This document shows, one piece after another, positions 26,886 through 39,571 of a stretch of DNA of 64,000 nt (the stretch's first letter is position 1; the number at the start of each line of letters is the position of its first letter). A program made the position numbers and the translations under genes. Location: contig NC_063283.1 of the NCBI RefSeq assembly GCF_910591885.1, positions 6,805,001-6,869,000 of the forward strand, written 5' to 3'. The notes below the pieces were generated by a model that was not told the DNA's origin, made no database searches, and saw only the letters and a list, made by a program, of their open reading frames with translations. Source of the stretch: Bombus terrestris (taxonomy: Eukaryota; Arthropoda; Insecta; Hymenoptera; Apidae).

Positions 26886-29800
26886 GTAAATTTCACTAAA
26901 AATTGTCACCATTCGCTCGATTTACTTATCAAATTATTCGATATTAATATGTCGTAACAAATTTTGAAAAATGTCTAACAAAAGACAATTATTGTAAAGT
27001 GGACAATTTATAAATAGATAATTAGGAACAAGTTCTATTAACATACTCTTAAATATTTATTTCCTTGACTAGAATTTCACGCATAATTAATTATGTACGT
27101 GTTTACCGACGCTCTCAATATATTTGTCGTAATAATTAACAAAATTAATTAGTTTTAATCTAATTTTCTTAATCTAAAAGATAGTACTAATCCATCAATT
27201 TCACGAAACAATGTAACCAGAGAATTAGTCAAAGTTATACATCATTCTTCGTTCAAATCTCACTGAAAAAAGCTCATCAATCATCAAATCCGCAATTATA
27301 CCAACACGAGTGCAACATTCTCAGGAAACACACTGTCGAAGTCAACCAACACGCGTAATAACAAGCCTCAGCGAGGTCGATGCAATTAATCGATTCGAGC
27401 CGCAGATATTTCCCCACGGTGGAAAACACCGTTTTTCCCGCGTTTCCTCGTTCTCTGCCCGTAAATCGTATACACCAGGGCGACGGTTAATTGTGAGAAT
27501 CGGGTGACTGTTGTTCCGCTCGACAGCTTTCGTCATTTGCATTTTCTGCATGCGTCTCTCGAACTTAACGAGCGACTGACCCTGAAGAATGGCCGAGTCA
27601 TTTCACGTGGGCTGATAATTTAGCTTTAGATTAGATCGGTTTAGATTTTTTTCTCGAGGAGATCATTTAGTAAAATCCAGTTTGTTTCTCAGCCGATACG
27701 AATACATTAAATCAAAATAGAAACGCAATAGTAAGAAATGTGTGATCTGTGGTAACTTTGTTTCTAAATTAATTAAAAGTACATTTGCTTTCTCGCTAAT
27801 TAATAGCGCCACCAGAAAGCTATGCTAACCGCAAAGGGTTAAATGTTACTTCAGAAAAATGGGTGTTGTGCGTTTATGGAGATTTTCTCCATGTTAAAAA
27901 ATAAGTCTTTGTTTTAAACTTTACATGGGATAGATCTTTTGAGGATCTTTTGTAATGTTAAAACGTAGAGGGGAAGTCGAGGTTATTATTTGTTTTCTTT
28001 CTCCAATCTTTTCTTTAGAATACGATTATGTTATTATTCAATAGATTTGCTTTCTCAGAGTTGAAATAAAAACGAATGGCAATGAGTTAAAATTAGATTA
28101 GATTGTATCAGATTTGTATCAGACATGAGAAATAGCTAAATGTACAGTTTCATTGTAGTGATCTGTAACGTCTGGAAAAGTACCAGGAACCAATTAAGGG
28201 TGGAAATATAATGGAAGTCATTTATTGGGGGTTAAAAGCTTAAGCACTTTTCTGAAGTAATGTTTGAACAGTTCCAAAGGAACATGCGAGTTGGTTAAAA
28301 GCTATATGAAAACAGAGCAGCCAATTAGGAATAAAAATGTAATGGGGACTAATTACCGAGGGTTGAAGGTTTAAGTACTTTTTTGAAATAATATTTACAC
28401 AGTACTAGAATAATACATGAGTGGGTAAAAAAATTGTATTCAAAGAAAAAAATCGAATTGCGTTTTTGGGTCAATTGTTATTTCTTGACTGAACAGGATC
28501 TTCTATACGCAAAGTTGTCCAGCTGATTCGAGTTCATTGATTCGGAATGGAAGCGCGTGGCAACGGGTACGAAGTTACGTTGTGGAAGAGAGCGTGGGCG
28601 AGCCATTCGAAGGCTCGTCGTGGATTTCACTAAACGCCTTGGAATATCGAATTTCCACCATCGCTTGATAAACGATTCGATTTGTCTCGCGAGACTTGTG
28701 CGATTTGTTTCAATCTCAACCTCTTGTCATGCGCTTCTATTGGTGTTTGTTTCGATAGCATTAATTGCTCGTTGCTATGATATCGTATTATGTGCAAGAT
28801 ATTAAAACGTTATGTATAATTTGTAATTAATCTAATCATCAGTTTAAAGAACTAAAGGTATAATTAGAATTGAATTTGAATTTTCATAAAAGAAATATGA
28901 CGTGCGTTTGTTGAACGAGAACAATAATTTCTAATACGAATTTTACCTTTTTTTTAAAGTATATATATAGAGAGCTTTGGAATATGAGTTATCTTGACTT
29001 GATATCTATCTCTATGTGATATCCAGCAAATATCACAAGTGTTGTGTTTATCTTCGAGATCTTCGCCAAATATTGATTTTTCGATAGTCGGTAAATGTCC
29101 AATGACGAATTTATAAAGTTACCTCTATGTACGTGTATTTTATAAATTGCAGCAATTAATTTTCGACTCGTTTTGATTAGGTTCGAATGGAGAAAATGAA
29201 ATTAACACTGCAAACATTGTTTCTGTATAGATCTGTTTTGATCAAATTTAAATCTCGTTTTGAGTGAAAGAGTTCCGGCAAATTGAATAGGCAAATTCAA
29301 TGGCTTAATTTTTTTATTTATAATCCAAGAAATATATGTAATATGTTCGCCAGCAACATTTGTCGAGAATTTGAAAGTCGATAGAAATGATGGAATCATT
29401 CTAAGGTATTTGCGTAGGTGCACTAGTCTTAGAAATTATATCTTAAATTACTAGGAGAGAAATCATAATCGCGCGTCTTTGCGTCACTCGACAGAATTGA
29501 CGCAATTAAGTCAATCATCAATAGTATATTTCTTCCTTTCCATTCTTATCTAACGATATTGATTATAACGTACGTTATAACTCTGTCCGTAAAATCGCAT
29601 AAAAATCGAAAGTATCTATGAAATTTCTCTATTGTACGCGTTTTCTCCGAAACGCTTCGAGTAGATCTATTTCATCGGTTTCCTGGTTTCGTCGGCCGTA
29701 ATAAAGAATCGTAAACCGCGAAGTTAGCGGTTTAAACGTAAATCGTTTAAAAGGCAAAGCCATCAGCAAAGACATTCGGTTCTAGGAAAAAGAACATCGG

Positions 29801-32800
29801 CGCGAACTCGATATTTCGTAACTGTTCCCCTCTGTTAACTATCGCCTTTAAGATTTTCGTCACGTTCAGCCTCGTGACATAACGTGGCCGAACTTGGTAG
29901 TGAAAAAGAGTCTTGTCGTACACGAAATCCCGTGATTGAACACTACGAATTGCGTAAAAACGGGAATATTCCTTGGAGAATAACGAAAATAATTTACAGC
30001 TGGAGAATAATTTGAAAGCTAAGAGAAGAACTGTTGTATTTACTTGATAAAATCGGAAAGTTCGTCCCATCAGAATTCTAGGAACAGAAGGTTCAGGTAG
30101 TTACGACCTATTAAAAGGATTCTCATGATAAATTTGTAGGTCAGTGATTTAGTGAGCTCGTCGTGATGTATCGACTTCCGATAGAATGTTAGTAATTTGA
30201 AAGAAATCGTAGGACTCCAAATGTTTTAATTGCCAACCTGAATTCCGGTTGATCTCGTTGCTCAATGAGTGAAGCATTTCCAAAGTACGTAAAAGGTATT
30301 AAACGATAATTGCGCGAAATCTTATATGCGTTCGTCGGAAATTGATAAATTGAAATTGTGAAACGTTCTTATTAGAGTTGAGTGAGAAGTGTTACGATTA
30401 ATCATAAATGCCCACAAACATTTCTACATCACAGAATTCCTCAGACTTACAATTAATTCGAAACGTAGTTCTTCTATCATTATCATCTTCATTCACAATC
30501 AGTACATTACATTACAGTCATTAAATACAGAATCTCTGGGTAAAATAACGAGACTTGATTAAATACTAAAATCTTAAAGATCGTAATAGTTCCATTAATC
30601 CAAAACGGCAATAATTTCTCAATGACTCAATCTCCGATGTAGGATTATTATTATTATAATCTGTTAACATAATATTATAAAAACCACCTCTTTTCATATC
30701 ATAATCTTAACTACCACATATCACAATCTATCATCGTAACGTCATTAACAACCACCCCTTTCTTCGTATCACAACTCCATTAGGATCAATGACAATCCCC
30801 CAAGGTATAACAATAAGACCATTTAATATCCAGCGTGAAATTTGTAATTAATCTTTGGATTGTGAAAGCTAAGATAAGTTCCCGCTGAGTTGATTTGAAG
30901 TTCGTTTTATTCTAAGCAATCTCTTTGTTCTTTTTTCAGATCTGTGTCAAATTCCTCGAGATCTCGGATAATTGGAGCGGCGTGATTCGCTTTGGTTTCA
31001 CTAGCAACGACCCGATCAACCTGCGAAATGGCCTTCCAAGGTACGCCTGTCCGGACTTGACGAACAAACCCGGTTACTGGGCGAAGGCCATGGCCGAGAG
31101 GTTCGCCGAAAGGGACACGGTGCTCTTCTATTACGTCACGTCCGCTGGGGACGTGCACTTCGGTGTAAATGGCGAGGAAAAGGGCGTTTTCTTCAGCGGT
31201 ATCGAGACACGAGGTCCATTGTGGGCTATCATCGATGTCTATGGCAACAGCACCGCCATCGAGTTTGTCGATCCTAACAGACAACATTTCAACAACATCA
31301 GGAGAGGCACCGAGCATAGCAACGAGGATAACGCGCAGCACAGCAGGCACTCGGCCATGGACGACGCGAGCAACGCGAGCAGAGACGTCGAGAGGATCAT
31401 CGTTCCATCCATGCAGGGCATTTCGATCCATCATGAGCCCGACGTCGAGTTACCCGGACTCAGGTTTCAGCCTGCCGGTGTCATCTTCACGCCGTTACCC
31501 TTCCACTTGTGAGTATCTTCGGGAATCCCTTTGTCTCGTAATCGCATCAAAAGCATCTTCTCACCGAGCACCATGATCGTAAGATCGAGCTTTAACCTTT
31601 TTGAACATAATGGTGGTTAGAGACTGTGATGATCACAAATGAAGCTTTTTACAAACTTTGGAACTCTAAACCGAATCTCCACTGAAGCACCAAAAACGAG
31701 GAGCTGTTTTGTCGGCTCTTGTTTGTCCACACTGACGACTTTCTCAAGAAACATGAAAGAGTAACGAAAGGTTGGCCGTTGTTGCTTCAGTGAAGACACG
31801 GCTTTATAGTTGGTGTAAGAAATAGGGTTCAAGAAGAGATTAGTAGGTTCTATTTTATCCCAGTATAAAGTAATATATATATAACGAGACAGTGCTGAAC
31901 ATAGATGAAAATTTTCACGATTTGATAGTTCTTTATACGTTGTTGGCATAAAAACGAAACTTCAGGAAGAGATCGATAGGTCCATGTTCTATCTCACCTA
32001 AAGCAAAATATGGTTGAGTAGAATGTTTGTACCAGTTTTGTTCTGAAGCTTTCAGATAATTTAAATTATAAGAATCGTGACAAGAATTGAATTAGCACGA
32101 TACAAGACTGTAAGAATCTCATGGGCTGCTATCGATTCGTTCGTAGCCACATTGTACAGTTAGAATGGTCTTCCGGTGTTATTTGTTCTCTAACTCGCGT
32201 CGATTACCATCGCGTGTTATGTCTGTTCCGTGTGGCCTTACAATGGGTGAATACTAACAAGGCCTTTTTGGGAAATTCAATGTACTTCGCGTTGAAATTA
32301 TGTACTCTTTAATTGTTTCCTTCATATAAATGACCTCTAAACGATATTTTTAAGTTTTCTGTGAATTTCTATAAATTATCAAATCCTGAATATTGATTCA
32401 AACATGATCAGTTTATGAAAGTGTACATAGCGCAAATTGCTCAATTCAATCCATAACTCTTTCAACATATCTCTCATGATAGTATCTCATTGCTACAACT
32501 AATTAAGATTTCAAAATTTAATATACACATTCTTAGAATTAATTTAAACTTCCCTTCACTTAACTACAAGATCTTCTATCATACTCGCCACGTAAAAGCT
32601 TCACCTATCTACATAATAAATGACTTCAAATCTACACCGTGACATCTCTCCTCCACATCCTAATCCTTCGACATTAAACATCAAGGCAACGTCAGCTTGC
32701 TTTAAACTGACATTTCCATCGTGGCTACCGTTCCGCAGTAGACTATCCTCTAATGGATTCTTGGTTCCTTCATTTTCCAGGACCCGAGGTAGAAACATCC

Positions 32801-33906
32801 GCTTCAGTAACCAGCAGTGCGTAGCGACGCGAACCGACACGGAATTCTGTCACGGCTATGCGTTTACGAGCCAGCCACTGCTACTGGGGGAGCGATTGGT
32901 CGTGCAGATCCTCGCTACAGAGCCTATGTACGTGGGTGCTTTGGCTCTAGGTCTGACTTCTTGCGACCCAGCTCGGCTGACCGCCGAGGATCTACCCGAC
33001 GACAGTGATCTACTACTGGATCGTCCAGAATATTGGGTAGTCTCTAAGGATGTGGCATCCAGCCCTCAACCTGGTGATGAGATAGCCTTCACGGTAACTC
33101 ACTTTGGCGAAGTTCAAATGAGTAAGAATGGTGGACCACCGAACGTAGTGATGCACGTGGACCAAAGTCTTCAATTATGGGCGTTCTTCGATGTGTACGG
33201 TAGCACGCAACGAGTCAGGATGCTGGCTGAGAGGCCCACGTCGCCACCGCGACAGCGTCAAAGCAATCCATCGCCAGCTACCATCTTACAACAGCAGCAA
33301 CAGCAACAACAACAGCAGCACTGCAACCACAGTAACGCAGCTACAGAACTGTCCAGATTTTCTGAGATGGTTCAGTTCAAACCAGCCATTGGCGGAGGCA
33401 CCGTACTGGTGGTGAATCTTCCTCCTCAGACTGGTTATGTTACACCGTCCTCATCAACGCCACAGCCTACTTACGCCTCCGCTGGGCATAGGAGTCAACA
33501 CGCGCACCCTCCAGCAGTCACTGCTTCGTCGTCCACGGCGTCTACGGCGTCCACGTCGCATCCTGGATCTTCCAGACAGTCCTCACCGCCTTTGACAGGC
33601 ACCATGGCCAGTACAGGCTCCTCTACGTACGTGGAGCCAGTAAATTACCAGAGTCTTGACGGTACTCTTACCTCTCAGGCGTCTTCCCACCTGCAGCAGT
33701 GGAGCGAAGGCCTCCAACCTACGCCTGGACAGCCAAACGAGTGTTCGGTCTGCTATGAAAGAAGCATCGACAGTGTGCTGTACATGTGCGGTCACATGTG
33801 TATGTGCTATCCTTGCGCTATTCAACAGTGGTGCGGCAAGGGTGGCGGACATTGCCCACTCTGTAGAGCGACCATTAGGGATGTGATCCGTATCTATAGA
33901 TCCTGA
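26719..33906 (+). CDS. neur: Neuralized E3 ubiquitin ligase (C-terminal three coding exons; 5' end missing)
   Basis: Coding exons are 26719-26885, 30940-31508 and 32781-33906, with stop TGA at 33904. All introns are GT/AG (donors gtaaat and gtgagt; acceptors ttacag, tttcag, ttccag) and phases join cleanly, giving 619 readable residues after a split first codon. Domains in order are NHR1 (about residues 11-166), NHR2 (about 240-394), a low-complexity Ser/Pro/Gln linker with a 10-Gln run, and a C-terminal C3HC4 RING. In Drosophila, Neuralized ubiquitinates Delta and Serrate in the signal-sending cell, driving the ligand endocytosis that activates Notch; NHR1 binds the ligand and Bearded-family inhibitors. 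The first exon seen starts in phase 1 and has no initiator before NHR1, so a 5' exon with the start codon and the basic N-terminus must lie upstream, in or beyond this window. The family assignment is near certain; the exact 5' structure is unknown. Confidence 0.97.
26886..30939 (+). other. neur: neur intron (4.05 kb)
   Basis: The intron lies between the two NHR1 exons. I see no coding exon in it. It holds a diverged tandem duplication at 28190-28437 and moderately CpG-rich patches near 27.35-27.6, 28.55-28.7 and 29.65-29.9 kb. The small open frames in these patches resemble nothing I know. Confidence 0.8.
28190..28437 (+). repeat. Diverged tandem duplication, period 131 bp, in a neur intron
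   Basis: Copies start CCAATTAAGG (28190) and CCAATTAGGA (28321). They share, in order, AATRTAATGG, GGGTTRAARG, TTAAGYACTTTTYTGAARTAAT and GGTTAAAAG/GGGTAAAAA. Confidence 0.85.
30940..31508 (+). CDS. neur: neur coding exon, rest of NHR1 and NHR1-NHR2 linker
   Basis: The exon continues NHR1 from ICVKFLEISDNWSG through GFTSNDP, YACPDLTN and WAIIDVYGN. It then encodes a polar, Ser/Asn/His-rich linker and the start of NHR2 (ending in TPLPFHL). It is bounded by tttttcag and by gtgagt in phase 2; the split Leu codon is completed by the first base of the next exon. Confidence 0.96.
31509..32780 (+). other. neur: neur intron (1.27 kb)
   Basis: The intron interrupts the start of NHR2. It contains no recognisable coding or RNA feature. 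The open frame upstream of 32781 is a run-in through the intron, not coding sequence. Confidence 0.85.
32781..33906 (+). CDS. neur: neur terminal coding exon: NHR2, Q-rich linker, RING
   Basis: NHR2 contains MYVGALALGLTSCDP, LLLDRPEYWVVSKD and DQSLQLWAFFDVYGS. A 10-Gln run of mixed CAA/CAG codons lies at 33289-33318. The motif GGGTVLVVNLPP is at 33391-33426. The RING zinc ligands have spacing C-x2-C-x11-C-x-H-x3-C-x2-C-x12-C-x2-C (residues 566, 569, 581, 583, 587, 590, 603 and 606 of the readable protein), followed by a short tail ending RIYRS. No zinc ligand is missing, so the ligase should be active. An open frame extends upstream of 32781 to a Met at 32620, but it has no Neuralized similarity and is intronic. 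Confidence 0.97.
33289..33318 (+). repeat. CAA/CAG polyglutamine tract in neur
   Basis: Ten consecutive Gln codons, mixed CAA and CAG, lie in the linker between NHR2 and the RING. The interruptions make it less prone to slippage than pure CAG. Confidence 0.9.
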
Positions 33907-36900
33907 ACGACGGCACGGCCACTCCGCGGAAGGAACGGTTCCAGGGGCTGATGCCCGACCAAGTCGCGTTGATTCGTTTTCTCTCGGAGCAAACAACCGC
34001 CGTCATTGTCGTACAGTTCATCGCATACGATATTTTGGAGTTCTCGTCTGTGGAGAAACTACATTTATGCTCAGGATAAATGATATCTTCGATAACAAGT
34101 TCGTAGAAGCATCCAACTGTTCTTCTGCTCATTCTTTTGCAAATTTGGTCCTATTTGGTGATGAGTAGTATTGTTGTTACGAGATTCTCAGGATCTTAGA
34201 ACTTTAAAAAAGCAGTGAAGATGACGTGGAAATGATAACTCAGATGAAAGGATGAGATCAATCGCGTTTATTACCACCAAATTTATATAGGATTGTGAGA
34301 CGAGAACACGCGAAGTATCTTCGTTGAACCCTAAAGACTGGGAGGTTTTGGTTCATCGGCGGTTTTGCTGTCCTTGTAACGTCAATGAGATTCGCACAGT
34401 GTCGTTGAACTATCGTATTCGGTTGCAAACGAGTGACATAAAGATTCTGTGTACGCCTTCGAGCTTGGCAGAGAACAAAAGGAATGAGTGAACGTATGAA
34501 AGACGAAGGAACGAGTGAATGAAGAAACTAAGAAAGAAAGAGAGTAACATTGATCTTAGATATTTTCACAATCGACATTATATATAGTATATATATTATC
34601 GCTACCGTTACTATCATTACCACTTACTGCTGCTACTATTCTCAGCCTTTAGTTATTATTTTTATTTGTACGACTAGTAATATTATTATCACGATTCTAC
34701 AACGACAATAGTGGTCGTCACGTTATTCTTATATGGAGAAAAGTCACCCTAACGATGGGTATCATTATTTTTTATCGCTGTGAACAGATCAGACCATCGT
34801 CTCCAAAAAGAGCGCCATCTGGATCAGTCGAGACCGATTCAATTTTATTTTATTTAACAATGAAGTAAAATAAGCTCGTGTGATTATTAAGGCAGGCGCC
34901 GTAGGGCGCGTGTAAGTTAGAATTTACGTCGCTTTCACAACCTTATCTGGGTTTTTATGTTATTCGTTTTACTCCTTCGTTTTTTAATTTGCTCTCGCAA
35001 AGTTGGAACGACCGCGTCATAATCGTGTCCTCGAGCTTGCAGGACGCACGAGTACGCGTCCTTTCCTCGTTTGTTACTTTCGACAATAACGCCTGGATGT
35101 GTAATGTATAACTTTGAAGTTGTTAGCGGTTCGAGCGACCATAAATAACTGTGGTGTGTGTATAACTGACTACTACGTATAAACGTCGTACGTATTACCA
35201 AAGAAACAACGCGACACGTATGATTCCTCCCCCGCTCTGCGTACGTTTCAATACGAACTCGCACGCAGTCCTCCACGCAGCCAGCCTTAGAAGGACGATG
35301 GTTTTTGATACGTTTTAGAACTTAGCATTACCGTTTTCTACCGAATTCGCGCGCTCCCAAATGCTACACGAAGAAACAATGTATACTCGTCTCTGGCAGT
35401 TGCAATGTGCAGATCTTAGCGACACGTTTTTTATCCAGAATCTACGTTTAATTGGTCTAATTGCGAGGGTTGAGGTTTTCGAGTGTAAATAACGTTCTTT
35501 TGGATTATAATTTCGCTACTCTTTTAATATTGTAGAATCTTTATGAAAAATAATCCTTCGTGCTATATTTGATATTAGCTATGTTATCTGACATCATAGA
35601 AACCTTGCCTAGTATTATAGCGAGAAACAATTTATACATTGAGTCAGTTGGATTACACAAGATTAAAGAAAAATAACTAGAGTTCATCTAAACGATGAAG
35701 TTACAATGTTAGTTTTCCAAAACCATACAGTACAAGTTTCAAAACCTCTAAACGCCAAAAATCAGGGCAACGAAGGCCAAGGATCATTTGTATAAAAATT
35801 ATTCGTCATAAGGAGCGGTCCAGCGAGACGCTAAACATATCTCTAACCGCAGATCTCCGCGTTATATTCCTAACTTTATTGACGACAAAAGTACAAGCGA
35901 AGTTACTATACACTAGATTGCATAGCGTTCTAAGGGGCAATGTTTAGAGGCTTTTATCAGTGTTGACGACTAAAATGGAATTATTTGAGGTGCTCGATAG
36001 CCAAGCAGACGATCGAATTCCAAGAACTTCGAATCCTCAAAACATTCGTATACACTTAACTAAGCCAAACAATTAAGTTTCGATTATCTGGACCTAACCT
36101 TTCTCGGCCATCGAGTCTCTCATTTGTTATGGACTAAAAGCGATTTATAGAATTTCGTAGCGTCTCGTTCGATCATTCTAATCGTCGTCCAGCGATTGGA
36201 ACATGCATTTTGCGATTGTAATTTGCCTGGACGAGTAATTACTGCCCCTACGAGTTCGCGTTTCTTCGACGCGAACGAAATATCAAGTCGACTGGCCGTG
36301 GAACGATAACAACGATTTTGTTGCACGGTCTGTCGAGTACACGAGGATCATCCTCTCCATGTGAGCGCTTTATTTTCGTACAGCAGCGAGACGAAGCCGA
36401 AGACGGCGACGTTTCCCTCTTCCACTCGGCCCACGGACACAAAAAATCAAGTAAAAAAAAAAAGAACGAAATCCTAACGACGACGAGAGACGAGCGTCCT
36501 CGAGGCCGTGCCTTATAGACATTTTACCGACAGTCGGCATCTCGCGTCGTGTGACTCGCGTTGCTCGTCTGAGCTTCCTCCTATCGATCGACAGAGATCG
36601 CCCTGGCCAGAAGTTCGTCTCCCGATCCGTTCGATTCGTTTCCGGTAATAATCCTTGCTCTACGCCTTCGCTCCGTTGAGCCCAGCTCACAATTATCATG
36701 GCGTTTCAAACGTTTGTGAGGGTAAAGTGACGAGCAACACAATTATTACGCTATTTATCATATCGGTATACCTGTCTTTGATCTTCTGGTTCCTGAAATT
36801 TGGTTCTTGATAGTACTCGAGCTTAAACCGTGTTTGTGATGCGTTTGAACGGAAATTAGATGTTAACTTTTTGCTGTTTTTAGGAGAATTAAGAATTGTA

Positions 36901-37521
36901 GGAAATAAGAGATTGCTTTAATTTTCGAGGGAATTTATTTATTGGAAAAATTCGATATTATTTAATGTTTGGAATTGGCCAAGACCACATGAGGTATTAT
37001 ACTTTATGCCTAAGTTGTATTGACAATAATCAAACACTGGTTACGTGTGTTTCAGCGTAAGAAACAATTATGTATATTGAGTTGCGTTCAAGACACTCGA
37101 CATTCGTGTAATATGTTTTATAGATGTAGGTACTTAAATACTTCTTATATGAAATATACAGAAACACAACTGCCACTTTACCAGTCTAGTCTCTACAAAA
37201 TTAAAAGAACCAAGTTCATTATTTTTTAAGCTACCTAATTTTAATTTCCAATTTTTGTTGCTCAAGTTTGAAACAAACGTATCACAAATCGCAAGAATTA
37301 GTCTTTAATGTGTTTAGTTAAAAGGGAATTGTGGTTGCTCGTTCAACGATTATTCACAGCGTGATATCGAAAAATCCGGCGAAAAGTAATGATTAGCGTC
37401 GAGCGGCTCTTCCCCTGACAAACGTATTTGTCGATGAGGGCAAATTGTTCGCCTGGCGAAGAAATGCTCATGAGCATATATATTTAAAATGAAATAAAGA
37501 ATAATAAAAAGAAACATTCGC

Positions 37522-37523
<2 letters not shown>

Positions 37524-37563
<40 letters not shown>
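37524..37563 (+). repeat. (GA)n microsatellite
   Basis: About 20 uninterrupted GA units lie inside the presumed neur 3' UTR. A shorter GA run lies near 37971-37987 in the same purine-rich stretch. Confidence 0.95.
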
Positions 37564-37571
<8 letters not shown>

Positions 37572-39107
37572 TGAAAAGAAAGCTTGAGACAGAGGTATCG
37601 TAAAGAGTCAGGAAGAGATGAGAGAGGTCACATCACGTAAATTGGGATTGCGGTTCCTAGCCGTTCCCGTTGATGCGAGAGCAAAGCGACAATGAGAAAG
37701 AAAGAGACACAAGGAGCGAAAGAAGAATACTGTCGTCGGACAACGGATGCGCAATAAAGAGTAGTGAAATCTCTAGTCCAGCGAGCGGCAGCTTTAACTT
37801 GCCTGCCAATCCAAAAAAGAAATGATGAGATAAATGATGATGATAATGATGATGATAATTGTATTTGAATTAAGGAGAGAAAGAAAAAAGATGGTCTCTA
37901 AAAGAAAAAGAGAAGAAAAGCGGTCAGAGTATGAGAGGGAGAGAGAAGAAGAAAGAAAAAGGAAAAGGAGAGAGAGAGAGAGAGAGATAAAAAAGTATGA
38001 AAGGATCGCGTAGGTGTATTTGTATGTGAATGAGAGAAAATGAACAGAAATTTTATAAAATACAAAGTTTTAAAAGAAAGAATTTGCTAATATATGGCGC
38101 GTGTCGAGCAAAAGCATACCAAGTCACATGGCACGCGCAACGAGAATCTTTTTATTAGGATACTCTATTTACGATAGAATCATAATAGTCGTGATCGCGT
38201 TTGACTTCGATGAAAGGTGTCACAGGCGAAACGTCGTTCAATATTTGCTCTTCCCGTTTCGTGTTTTACCAGAAAATCTAGAAGAAGAAAATAAGAAAGA
38301 CTAAAGTTCCGCCATTGAACGTGTGAACCTACGAACAAAAACGATCGATGGTATCCTTTTTCTTTGTCGATGAACGATATTCTAGATAAATATTATATAT
38401 TGATTATTATCCTAAGAATCGAATGAACAGACGCTCTCGTTGATGCCACCGGGTCATTGTCGTCGTGATATATTATCATTGTATGTCGGTGTACCGATCG
38501 ATCGATGTTTTTTATTTTTCATCATCGTCGTTGTGGTTCTTCTCACGTTCCCCTACATTCATCATCCTTCGCCGTTTTTTCATCGCAAACGCATCTTTTT
38601 CTTTTTTTTTCTTTTTATATAATAGACGTACTCGACCAGCAAATTGGGATTTCCTTTTCTCGATTGTCACGCGAGGACACTCGTCCAGATCTTCTTTTAT
38701 ATTTTATCATTATTTTTTTTATTATTATTTCTATTATCGATATTACTATTAGGTTTATTATTATTGATTATATTATTATTGAGTTTGTCTTGTACCACTC
38801 GGCGAGAATGCGCACAAAAAGAAAAAAGAAAGAAGAAAAGCAATTTCGAAGCGTGCGTTGCCCGCAATGGAAACGCTTCGAAGCGCGTTTTCATGTCATG
38901 TTGTTACACCGAGTGTACTGTCCGTTACGTCGTGGTTTGGAAAGAAAGAAAATGGAAAAAATAGAAGAAAAGATGTCACCCTTGTCCCTCCCCTCGAGAT
39001 TGAAAGATGATTCTATGTGCGATAAAAGTTCTCTGTAACTGTAAAGCTGTCGATTACGAATTTATACATATGTAATATAATTCGTGTAGCCGCGTGCTGT
39101 CCTACAC

Positions 39108-39113
39108 AATAAA
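39108..39113 (+). terminator. Candidate distal poly(A) signal of neur
   Basis: AATAAA is followed within 40 bases by a T/G-rich element (around 39133-39145). It faces the tubulin poly(A) signal, as expected for convergent genes. Confidence 0.5.
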
Positions 39114-39376
39114 AAGCCTGTAATATCTATGAATCTTTGTGTCTTCCTCCAGTTGTATCATCCTCTTCTTTATAAGAATACCTGAATTATTTCAAGAGCT
39201 GACAGTTTAGTTAGACCAATTAGTTGAAGAATTTTATTGATAGTCCAAAGAAGTTGATTTATGTGGAATAAATAAGAAAAATGTTGAAAGAGATTTTATC
39301 AAATATTATTCTATTATATCTTGTAAAGTTTAGTATTAAAGATAGAAGATAGAAGAATTTAGAAAAAAAATAAACC

Positions 39377-39382
39377 TTTATT
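39377..39382 (-). terminator. Candidate poly(A) signal of the alpha-tubulin gene
   Basis: AATAAA read on the minus strand, about 190 bases beyond the stop. It implies a short 3' UTR ending near 39360, roughly 230 bp from the end of neur. Confidence 0.55.
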
Positions 39383-39571
39383 TACAATATAAAAGTTTAC
39401 AAATGTGTATATATACATTAAAAATAATGCTATCTATTAAAACAATGACAAGTACAAAGAAAATCGACGAAAACAGTGTACAGCTTATATAAAATAGATG
39501 TAGGAATTGGTCGTTCTCCTGAAATATTCCTGTGTAAAAAGATGGTTTTCTGACAGGAACATGTCGTCCAT

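Larger units (their letters stand above)
33907..39130 (+). other. neur: Presumed long 3' UTR of neur
   Basis: No coding exon is recognisable between the neur stop and the poly(A) signal at 39108. The stretch includes purine-rich DNA (37.5-38.05 kb, with a GA dinucleotide run), a T-rich stretch at 38.57-38.77 kb and then more A/G-rich sequence. Calling it one UTR of about 5.2 kb is an inference, because earlier AATAAA hexamers (for example near 37492 and 37753) could end shorter forms. One Bearded-box-like AGCTTTA lies at 37790-37796, about what chance would give. Confidence 0.5.

Noticed and set aside
32620..32780. Upstream Met of the long neur frame as a separate start
   Set aside because: The region before 32781 is intron: a pyrimidine-rich TTTTCCAG acceptor precedes the NHR2 continuation, and the phase joins the previous exon exactly.
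39139..39145. GY-box-like GTCTTCC as a microRNA-type element of the neur 3' UTR
   Set aside because: It lies downstream of the likely cleavage site, and single 7-mers are expected by chance.
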